A stretch of 64,000 nucleotides of DNA from contig JBEULG010000013.1 of NCBI GenBank assembly GCA_041287425.1, positions 1-64,000 on the forward strand, read 5' to 3'. Under the pieces are notes generated by a model. It did no database searches. It worked only from the letters and a program-made list of their open reading frames with translations, and was not told where the DNA came from. Source of the DNA: JAFGSI01 sp041287425 (lineage in GTDB: Bacteria; Chloroflexota; Anaerolineae; Anaerolineales; Villigracilaceae). Positions 43,038 to 50,121 of this stretch are shown one piece after another. The stretch's first letter is position 1; each line of letters begins with the position of its first letter. The translations under genes and the position numbers were made by a program.

Positions 43038-43277
43038 CTAAAGGAACGGCGGGACAATTTTGCCCGTAATCAACAGAAACATCGTGCCAAGCATGCAGAC
43101 GAGAATCAACAGCATGAAAGCCAGCAAGAAGCGCTGCTGGGCGTTCATGCCGGTCACCTGATCGAGGCTCCGGCGAGCAGCCGAGCGGCGGACAACGGCC
43201 GGCTCTTCGAAGGCCGGGATTGCCTCTTCCTGAAAGTATTCCGATTGAGCGGCTTGATCCCGTAAATTATCCAGCAT
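43038..43277 (-). CDS. Small membrane protein (79 residues)
   Basis: A polar N-terminal half (LDNLRDQAAQSEYFQEEAIP) and one or two C-terminal TM segments (FLLAFMLLILVCMLGTMFLL, ending in ITGKIVPPFL). Family unknown. It lies 27 nt after birA on the same strand and ends at a terminator, so it is probably the last gene of the rho-M23-birA run or has its own TATACT -10 (within that gap). Confidence 0.65.
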   Translation of the reverse strand: MLDNLRDQAAQSEYFQEEAIPAFEEPAVVRRSAARRSLDQVTGMNAQQRFLLAFMLLILVCMLGTMFLLITGKIVPPFL

Positions 43278-43304
43278 AACTGCCTCGCTTTCAGCGAAAG
43301 TATA

Positions 43305-44084
43305 TCACATCACCGGGCGCAGATGGACCTCCCCAAAGGGGAGCGTCAGAGTCTCTCCGCCGGGCAGGTGAAGCCGAAGGCCGCCGTTCGAATCCAGGCC
43401 AGCCAGGCGGCCGATGCGAACCGGCTGGTCATCTGCCCAGACCTCGACTCTCTCGCCGCGAAAAGCCAGGCGGCTCTCCCAGGCTTCCAGAAAGGCGGGC
43501 GTCCCCAGCCGGGAACGCCATGTGAGCAGAGCGGACAAAATATCGCCCAGCAGAGCGGCCCGGTCGAGCGCCCTGCCCAATTCGGACTCGAGACAGGCAG
43601 CCGGGAAAGTCAACAGGTCATCTGGCGGCAGCGAGGCGGCCGAGACGTTGACTCCCACGCCGATGACCAGGCTGTCAACCTGCTCTCCCAGCCAGACCGT
43701 TTCGGCCAGCACCCCGCTCACCTTGCGGCCTCTCAGCAGGACATCGTTGGGCCATTTGATTTGCGGCGAGAGCGCATATCCTTCGAGGGCGGCGGCCACA
43801 GCCAGGGCGCCGAGGGCCGAAAAGAGGACGACCTTCTCCTGCTCGGCAGGCTGCGGGCGCAGAATCAGACTGAAGGCCAGAGCCGCGCCCGGCGGCGTGT
43901 ACCAGCGCCGTCCGCCCCGGCCGCGGCCGGCAGTCTGTTCGTCGCTGACGACCAGCGAAAAGTCCGCCGCGCCGTCGGCGGCCCAGGCGAGGGCGACATC
44001 GTTGGTCGAGCCGACCTTTTCCAGATAACGCAAGCCGCCCAGAGGGAGGGCCTTCAGGGCGGTTGTGAGACGGCGGCTGTCCAT
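43305..44084 (-). CDS. birA: Biotin-[acetyl-CoA-carboxylase] ligase, class I
   Basis: 259 residues. Catalytic loop TAGRGRGGRRWYTPPGAALA, then IKWPNDVLLRGRKVSGVLAE with the biotin-binding Lys, and GVGVNVS. It lacks the N-terminal DNA-binding domain of E. coli BirA, so it cannot be a biotin repressor. It activates biotin as biotinyl-AMP and attaches it to carboxylase carrier proteins. The start at 44084 is chosen because longer in-frame sequence belongs to the M23 gene. Confidence 0.93.
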   Translation of the reverse strand: MDSRRLTTALKALPLGGLRYLEKVGSTNDVALAWAADGAADFSLVVSDEQTAGRGRGGRRWYTPPGAALAFSLILRPQPAEQEKVVLFSALGALAVAAALEGYALSPQIKWPNDVLLRGRKVSGVLAETVWLGEQVDSLVIGVGVNVSAASLPPDDLLTFPAACLESELGRALDRAALLGDILSALLTWRSRLGTPAFLEAWESRLAFRGERVEVWADDQPVRIGRLAGLDSNGGLRLHLPGGETLTLPFGEVHLRPVM

Positions 44085-44086
44085 TT

Positions 44087-45151
44087 CTAGGGAGGGGGCA
44101 AATAATTCCAGGGGTTGACGGCCGAACCGTTGTAGCGAATCTCGAAGTGCAGGTGGGCGCCCTGCGAATTGCCCGTGTTGCCCGAGGCGCCGATGACCGT
44201 CCCGGCGGCCACGCTCTGGCACTGAGAGACGCTGACCACACTGAGGTGGGCATAGAGGGTGACGAAGCCGTTGCCGTGGTCGATTTGAACGACGTTGCCG
44301 TAGCCGTAGTTCCAGGCGCCGTAACTGGCCATGCTGACCACGCCGTTGTCGGCGGCGTAAACCGGCGTCCCCTCCGGCGCGGAGATGTCGATGCCGCGGT
44401 GACCGGAATCGCCAAAGTTGTAGCCGGAAAGATAGTGGTTGGCCGTCGGCCAGGTGAAATAGCCGCGGCTGGCATAGCCGCCGCCGCACGCCGACGAACC
44501 GCCGCTGCCGCTGACAGTGTACGTCTGGATGAACAAAGGCTGGTCGTTGAGTTCTCCGCCCGGAACCATCACAAACGTCCCCGGCTCGATAGTCAGGTCG
44601 GTCAAGTCGAGGTTGTTGCCCGGCCAGAAGATGATTGCCTCGGGGTCCACGCCGAGTTTGTCGGCAACCGATTCGATGGTATCACCCTCCTGCCATTCGT
44701 AGTAAACGCCGTCCACCGGCGGGATTTTCACCACCATGCCGACCTGCAAACTATCGGGGCTGCCCTTGAAGAGATCGTAATTGGCCCAGAAGATGGTTTC
44801 AGGCTGGAGGCCGAATTGGGCGGCGATGCCAAAGACCGAATCGCCGCGCCCGACGATGTACTCGGCCACTTCGTAGCGCTGCCGGTCCTGGAGATTCGTT
44901 TCCAGCGAGACGTTGCGGGTGATTGCCAGCATAGAATCGGCCGGCTGCAGGGCAGGCAAATCCACCGTCAGCGGCCCGCCCGCCCCGCCGCCGGTTTCCG
45001 GATCCGGCGGGGGCGGGAAGGATTGCGGCTGGCGGTCAGACAGCCGCCCGGCGGCAAAAAACGCCAGCCCGGCGACGATGGCAGCGGTCAACCCCCAACT
45101 GACCAGATTGAAGAGGACGGGAGAGTGCGTCAATTTACCGATAAATTTCAT
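44087..45151 (-). CDS. LysM and M23 (LytM-type) peptidase, membrane-anchored
   Basis: 354 residues. An N-terminal TM (about 14-35), two LysM repeats (YIVGRGDSVFGIAAQFGLQP at about 98; YEWQEGDTIESVADKLGVDP at about 150), then a C-terminal M23 metallopeptidase with zinc ligands in GHRGIDISAPEGTPVYAADN (His, Asp) and GAHLHFEIRYNG (HxH). It cleaves or binds peptidoglycan peptide bonds. Its start overlaps the rho stop by four bases. Confidence 0.92.
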   Translation of the reverse strand: MKFIGKLTHSPVLFNLVSWGLTAAIVAGLAFFAAGRLSDRQPQSFPPPPDPETGGGAGGPLTVDLPALQPADSMLAITRNVSLETNLQDRQRYEVAEYIVGRGDSVFGIAAQFGLQPETIFWANYDLFKGSPDSLQVGMVVKIPPVDGVYYEWQEGDTIESVADKLGVDPEAIIFWPGNNLDLTDLTIEPGTFVMVPGGELNDQPLFIQTYTVSGSGGSSACGGGYASRGYFTWPTANHYLSGYNFGDSGHRGIDISAPEGTPVYAADNGVVSMASYGAWNYGYGNVVQIDHGNGFVTLYAHLSVVSVSQCQSVAAGTVIGASGNTGNSQGAHLHFEIRYNGSAVNPWNYLPPP

Positions 45152-46425
45152 AGTTCATCTGCCAGGGTTTCGAGAAACTCCTGATTGTTTCTGGTCTTGG
45201 CCAGGCGCTGCAAAATGGCCTCGGTGGCGACAGCCGAATCCATGCCTGCGCCCTGCGGCGGCGGTGAGACCATCTGGATGTACATGCGCCGCATCGTCCA
45301 GACGCGCTGCAAAACGTCCGGGCCGAGGAGCAGGTCCTCGCGGCGGGTGGACGAGCGCTCGATGTCCACGGCCGGGAAGATGCGCCGCTCCTGCAACTTC
45401 CGCGAGAGGTGCAACTCCATGTTGCCGGTGCCTTTGAACTCTTCATAGACCACATCATCGAGGCGCGAGCCGGTATCCACCAGGCAGGTAGCGATGATGG
45501 TCAGCGAACCGCCCTCTTCCAGGTTGCGGGCGGCGCCAAAGAAATGCTTGGGCGGATAGAGCGCCGAGGGATCCATGCCGCCCGACAGCGTGCGTCCGGA
45601 GGGATTGACCACCAGGTTATAGGCGCGCGCCAGGCGGGTGATGGAGTCCATCAGAATGACCACATGGCGGCCGATTTCGGTCAGGCGCTTGGCGCGGTCA
45701 AGGGCGATCTCTGCCGTGCGCACATGCGAGGTCACCGGTTCGTCGAAGGTCGAAGCAATCACCTCGGCGTCCACCGAGCGATCCATATCGGTGACTTCTT
45801 CGGGCCGTTCACCGATAAGGGCGACCATCAGATGCACATCGGGATATTGGGTCGAAATGGCATTGGCAATCTGTTTGAGGATGGTGGTCTTGCCGGCCTT
45901 GGGCGGCGAGACGATCAGGCCGCGCTGGCCGCGGCCAATCGGGACAATCAGGTTGATGAGGCGCGTCGCCAGGACGTCGCTCTTGGTCTCCAGATCGAAG
46001 CGCTTATCGGGGAAGATCGGCGTCAGGTCCTCGAAGCGCGGCCGGAAGCGGGCCTCTTCGGGGTCCATCCCGTTGACCGATTCGACTTTGAGCAAGCCCC
46101 AGTGACGCTCCGATTCGCGCGGCGGGCGGACGTGGCCGACGATCAAATCGCCGGAGCGAAGTTCGTAGCGCCGCAACTGGGCCTGCGAGACATAGACATC
46201 GTCCTCGCTGATACTGTAACGCGCTGAGCGCAGAAAACCAATCCCCTCGTTCATGATTTCGAGGATGCCGCCGCGCACGTCCAGCCCTTTTTGGGCGGCC
46301 TCTTCCTGGCAAATGCGCAGGATGAGCGCCTCCTTCTTCAGGCGATTGGCGTTGGCGATGTTGAAGTCTCTGGCCATGTTGCGCAATTCGGCCAGCGGTT
46401 TGTTTTCGAGTTCGATAATGTCCAT
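45148..46425 (-). CDS. rho: Transcription termination factor Rho
   Basis: 425 residues. N-terminal helical and cold-shock-like RNA-binding domain (GILEIMNEGIGFLRSARYSI), Walker A PPKAGKTTILKQIA, VALIGERPEEVTDM, and the Q/R-loop region SGGMDPSALYPPKHFFGAAR. It is a hexameric RNA helicase that ends transcription. It lies upstream of the M23 and birA genes in a minus-strand operon. Confidence 0.97.
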   Translation of the reverse strand: MDIIELENKPLAELRNMARDFNIANANRLKKEALILRICQEEAAQKGLDVRGGILEIMNEGIGFLRSARYSISEDDVYVSQAQLRRYELRSGDLIVGHVRPPRESERHWGLLKVESVNGMDPEEARFRPRFEDLTPIFPDKRFDLETKSDVLATRLINLIVPIGRGQRGLIVSPPKAGKTTILKQIANAISTQYPDVHLMVALIGERPEEVTDMDRSVDAEVIASTFDEPVTSHVRTAEIALDRAKRLTEIGRHVVILMDSITRLARAYNLVVNPSGRTLSGGMDPSALYPPKHFFGAARNLEEGGSLTIIATCLVDTGSRLDDVVYEEFKGTGNMELHLSRKLQERRIFPAVDIERSSTRREDLLLGPDVLQRVWTMRRMYIQMVSPPPQGAGMDSAVATEAILQRLAKTRNNQEFLETLADEL

Positions 46426-46575
46426 GTTCGTTTATCTCATGAGGTGGAATGATGCAGAAGCGCAAAACTGGCGCCCCCAGGCGCGGACAAAAGCATACAG
46501 AATTCCAAACCAATGTCTTGATGCGCTATCAATTTGTCATCAACCGGGGAATAAGTGAACGTTAACTTCGGAGTG

Positions 46576-46604
46576 ATTATAGCATGTAAACAGAGGCAAC
46601 GCAA
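46576..46604 (-). promoter_or_regulatory. rho promoter
   Basis: On the minus strand TTGCGT (46604-46599), 17 nt, TATAAT (46581-46576). It leaves a leader of about 145 nt, long enough for the autoregulation usual for rho. Confidence 0.65.
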
Positions 46605-46658
46605 GGAAATCTTTTGTGGTTTGTGGTGAATACCCACATCGGCGCATTCCGATTCGGT

Positions 46659-46759
46659 GGACTAAAGTCCTGCCTCAGAGCCAAAAAGTCGGCTCGAAGC
46701 CGACCCTGAGTCCGCTTAGAGCGGACTTCCATGTACTGAGCAGGCGGCTTTAGCCCCGC
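46659..46759. repeat. Cluster of palindromes in the rho-PIN/TRAM gap
   Basis: GGACTAAAGTCC (46659-46670), GTCGGCT-CGA-AGCCGAC (46688-46704), AGTCCGCT-TAG-AGCGGACT (46709-46727) and an imperfect GCGGCTTTAGCCCCGC (46744-46759). The middle hairpins are enclosed by CCTGCCTCAG/CTGAGCAGG, giving a cloverleaf-like shape. No gene lies in 46440-46860. Confidence 0.65.
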
Positions 46760-46794
46760 GCTTCGACTTGGGGGTAATCACCAGCGGCCTCGGG

Positions 46795-46823
46795 TTGACT
46801 TCCACGCCCAGCCATGCTATGAT
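46795..46823 (+). promoter_or_regulatory. Promoter of the PIN/TRAM gene
   Basis: TTGACT (46795-46800), 17 nt, TATGAT (46818-46823). The start codon is at 46866, with AGGAGTT as ribosome site. Confidence 0.7.
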
Positions 46824-46865
46824 GAACGGGCAATTATCTTCTTTTTTTCATTAGGAGTTATTCTC

Positions 46866-47921
46866 ATGAGCAGTGATTTCATTGCACGGCTGCTTGGCAT
46901 GATCGTCTTTTCAATTCTGGGGGCTTACGCAGGGAATTGGCTGGGGCGTTTCAACGACGAGCAACAAATGCTCTACACGCTGACCGTCAGCCTGATCGGC
47001 GCGCTGACCGGGCTGGTCTTGACGCCCTTTTTCACCACCCGGCCCATGCGCAGCCTGCGGGCGCTGCTGGGACGCCTCTCCGCCGAGACGCTCTTCGCCG
47101 GCATGATCGGGCTGATTGTCGGCCTGATTGTGGCGGCCCTCCTTTCCTTTCCCCTCTCTCTGCTGCCCGACCCCTTCGGCAAGGTTTTGCCCTTCGTCGG
47201 CGTCCTGCTGTTTACCTACTTCGGTGTGTCCTTGTTCGTCATGCGCCAGAGCGACTTCGCCAACATCCTGGGCGCTCTGACCAGCCGCCGCGAAGAGGGC
47301 GGCCCCGGCGGATTCCCCACCTCAAACCGCACCACCCTGCTGGACACCAGCGTCATCATTGATGGGCGCGTCGCCGACATCGCCAAGACCGGCTTCCTGC
47401 CCGGCATCCTGCTCATCCCGCGCTTCGTGCTGAACGAACTGCAATACATCGCCGATTCCCCCGACAGCCTGCGTCGCGCCCGCGGCCGGCGCGGCATGGA
47501 AGTGCTGGCCGAACTGCAAAAAGCCCCCTCCGTCGTCGTCCGCATCAGCGACATTGACGTCGAAGGCGTGCGCGAGGTGGACGACAAACTGGTCATCCTG
47601 GCGCGGCAATTGAAGTGCCCGATTCTGACCAACGATTACAACCTCAACCGCATCGCCGAACTGCAAGGCGTGCCGATCCTGAACATCAACGAACTGGCCA
47701 ACGCCGTCAAATCGGTCGTCCTGCCGGGCGAAACGCTTTCCATCAGCATCATCCAGGAAGGAAAAGAAGTCAACCAGGGTGTGGGCTACATGGACGATGG
47801 CACCATGGTGGTGGTCGAAAACGGCAACCGCCTGATGGGCAAGACGGTGGAAGTGACCGTCACCAAAGTCCTGCAAACGGCCGCGGGCAGGATGATCTTC
47901 GCCAAACCCGAAGAGAATTAG
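46866..47921 (+). CDS. Membrane-anchored PIN/TRAM-domain protein (YacL-like)
   Basis: 351 residues. Four TM segments in residues 8-135, then a PIN nuclease-like domain beginning LLDTSVIIDGRVADIAKTGF, with acidic residues in VDDKLVILARQLKCPILTND, and a C-terminal TRAM RNA-binding domain (EGKEVNQGVGYMDDGTMVVV). This architecture is that of the YacL family, widespread in Gram-positives and Chloroflexota; an RNase role is inferred but unproven. The GH36 gene follows after 23 nt. Confidence 0.9.
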   Translation: MSSDFIARLLGMIVFSILGAYAGNWLGRFNDEQQMLYTLTVSLIGALTGLVLTPFFTTRPMRSLRALLGRLSAETLFAGMIGLIVGLIVAALLSFPLSLLPDPFGKVLPFVGVLLFTYFGVSLFVMRQSDFANILGALTSRREEGGPGGFPTSNRTTLLDTSVIIDGRVADIAKTGFLPGILLIPRFVLNELQYIADSPDSLRRARGRRGMEVLAELQKAPSVVVRISDIDVEGVREVDDKLVILARQLKCPILTNDYNLNRIAELQGVPILNINELANAVKSVVLPGETLSISIIQEGKEVNQGVGYMDDGTMVVVENGNRLMGKTVEVTVTKVLQTAAGRMIFAKPEEN

Positions 47922-47944
47922 ACGCCCGGTTCGGAGCACCTGTC

Positions 47945-49540
47945 ATGAGCGCTAAACTTGCTGAACGCTTGACCATCGTGGCGGAGAAATCGCGCCCGGC
48001 CCCCGACGGCGGCTTCCTGTTAAACGGCGCCGAAGTCGAGGTGGAACTGCCCTTCGAACCCGTCCGCTACCTGGTTCACGGCTGGCAATCCTGGTCGCTG
48101 GCCACCTGGCTGGACCCCGCCCGGTCGCTCCCGCCCCAAAAACCGCGCCGGCTCCATCCCATGCAACTTGACCCCGCCTACGCCAGCCTGCCGCGCCCGC
48201 ATGGTTCCTGGCTGGGAGCGGTCGAAACCCCCGAAGACGGCATCCTCCTATTGGGTGCCCTCGGCCTGGAGGCACATGTCGAACTGGACGGCCGCCGCCT
48301 GCGCGGCCGCTACGAAAGCGGAAGCGGCGAATGGTTCGTCGGCGCGGGCGACGAAACGACCGTCTTCTCACGCTACGCCGACATGCTCGAAAAACGCTTC
48401 GGCAAGGGGCGCGTCGAACGGCCACCGCGCGTCTGGTGCTCGTGGTACAGCCTGTACACGGCCATTGACGAGAACATCCTCCACCAGGCATTGAACGACC
48501 TGGCCAACCTGCCCTTCGACGTCTTTCAAGTGGATGACGGCTGGCAGCGGGCCATCGGCGACTGGGAGCCGAACGCCAAATTCCCCTCCGGCATGGACGT
48601 CCTCTCGGCCCGCATCCAGGCCTCCGGCCGGACCGCCGGGCTGTGGCTGGCGCCTCTCATCGTCGTCCCCTCCGCCCCGCTCTACCAACAGCACCCCGAC
48701 TGGCTGCTGCGCGACGAAAAGGGAAATCCGGTGTCGGCAGGCTTCAACTGGGGCGAACCGCTCTTTGCCCTCGACACCACCCACCCCGCCGTCCTCGAAT
48801 GGCTGGCTGCCCTGATGCAAAAAGTGCGCGGCTGGGGATACGACTACCTGAAACTCGACTTCCTCTACGCAGGCGCCCTGCCGGGCAAACGCTACCTCGA
48901 CCTGCCGCGCGAGACCGCCTACCGCAACGGCCTCAAAGTCCTGCGCGAAGCCATGGGCGACGCCTATTTCCTGACCTGCGGCGCGCCGATTCTGCCCTCC
49001 ATCGGCCTGTGCGACGGCATGCGCATCGGACCCGACGTCGCCGACATCTGGATTCCCTACCGAGACGCCGTCCTGCTCGCCAACCCCACCGTGCCGGGCG
49101 GACAAAACGCCCTGCGCACCAGCCTCCACCGTCTATGGCTTGCCCCGCTGCTCCACACCGACCCCGACGTGGTCTATTTCCGCTCCCAACGCTGCAGCCT
49201 CTCACCGCAGGAAAAGAGCCTCCTGCAAGACCTGAGCCTGGTCGCCGGCTTCAGGGCCACCTCTGACCTGCCCCGCTGGTGGACGGATGAAGAACGCCAG
49301 CAGGTGCGCGCCTGGCTGGAACGCCGGCCGCGGGTCAAGCGCCTCGGCCGGTATCTCTTCAAAATTGACGACCGGGAAGTGGATTTCGGCCCCCACATCG
49401 AGTTGCCGCCCGCCCCGCAGGGATGGCAAAAACTCCAGGGAAACTTGTTCGGCTGGCTGGGCAGTCAGGCCGCCGTCCTGCGCGCCCTGCACAAAAACGG
49501 CCAGCGCCTCCTGCAAAAAATGCGGGCGGAAAATTCCTGA
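47945..49540 (+). CDS. GH36-family alpha-galactosidase-like glycoside hydrolase
   Basis: 531 residues. An N-terminal beta-sandwich (residues 1-150) precedes a TIM barrel. VFQVDDGWQRAIGDW is typical of clan GH-D; the nucleophile is Asp305 in YLKLDFLYAG and the acid/base is Asp364 in DGMRIGPDVADIW, closely like the Thermotoga alpha-galactosidase pattern. No signal peptide, so it likely acts on imported oligosaccharides. The start at 47945 is used because upstream in-frame sequence is inside the PIN/TRAM gene. Confidence 0.9.
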   Translation: MSAKLAERLTIVAEKSRPAPDGGFLLNGAEVEVELPFEPVRYLVHGWQSWSLATWLDPARSLPPQKPRRLHPMQLDPAYASLPRPHGSWLGAVETPEDGILLLGALGLEAHVELDGRRLRGRYESGSGEWFVGAGDETTVFSRYADMLEKRFGKGRVERPPRVWCSWYSLYTAIDENILHQALNDLANLPFDVFQVDDGWQRAIGDWEPNAKFPSGMDVLSARIQASGRTAGLWLAPLIVVPSAPLYQQHPDWLLRDEKGNPVSAGFNWGEPLFALDTTHPAVLEWLAALMQKVRGWGYDYLKLDFLYAGALPGKRYLDLPRETAYRNGLKVLREAMGDAYFLTCGAPILPSIGLCDGMRIGPDVADIWIPYRDAVLLANPTVPGGQNALRTSLHRLWLAPLLHTDPDVVYFRSQRCSLSPQEKSLLQDLSLVAGFRATSDLPRWWTDEERQQVRAWLERRPRVKRLGRYLFKIDDREVDFGPHIELPPAPQGWQKLQGNLFGWLGSQAAVLRALHKNGQRLLQKMRAENS

Positions 49541-49645
49541 AACAGAGCGGGATCATCTCAAAGGCGGGGAAAATTCCATCTCCGCGACCGCCCGATTGGC
49601 GGCCCGGCAATCGGTTCGCAACCTGGTGAGACCACCGCTATCCGT

Positions 49646-50026
49646 TCAGCCAATATCTCTGCCGCCGGTGATGATGGGGACGAGCAGCGTATAAATGGGC
49701 AGGACCACCGCTCCTAAAGATTGGTGATACCACTCGAAGAAGGTGAACGGCCCGCCGATGGCAAACATCCAAATGACCATCGAAACCGTCGAAAGGAACA
49801 AGTGCTGGAACGACTTGACCCGCATCACCCGCCACAGCCAGATGGGAGTCAAGACTGTCAACGTCCCCGCCAAAATCCATAGCCCCATCTCCAAGTAGGC
49901 CGGGTTGTCGCCGAATGAACTGCGCAGCACCCCTTCGACCGACACGAAGACCATCACAATCTCCGATGGGATGTACTTCAACAGCCGTGAAAGATAGTTA
50001 TCGTTAGAAGAAATCGAGCGAGCCAT
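49646..50026 (-). CDS. Four-TM membrane protein of unknown function
   Basis: 126 residues. Hydrophobic segments lie at about 18-36 (IPSEIVMVFVSVEGVLRSSF), 45-62, 74-92 and 103-122. GGGAGAGGACT precedes ATG 50026. I do not recognise a family. It lies downstream of the tal-pgi gene on the same strand, 95 nt away. Confidence 0.65.
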   Translation of the reverse strand: MARSISSNDNYLSRLLKYIPSEIVMVFVSVEGVLRSSFGDNPAYLEMGLWILAGTLTVLTPIWLWRVMRVKSFQHLFLSTVSMVIWMFAIGGPFTFFEWYHQSLGAVVLPIYTLLVPIITGGRDIG

Positions 50027-50121
50027 AGTCCTCTCCCAGAGAATGTTTCCAAAAAACGCCAATTTCACCCTATACTATATACCACTTCTCCCAATCGAAC
50101 AACTCGAAAGCGCGCTCAATC

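Noticed and set aside
46437..46637. 66-codon minus-strand frame upstream of rho
   Set aside because: It covers the rho promoter and leader, lacks a ribosome site and shows no domain.
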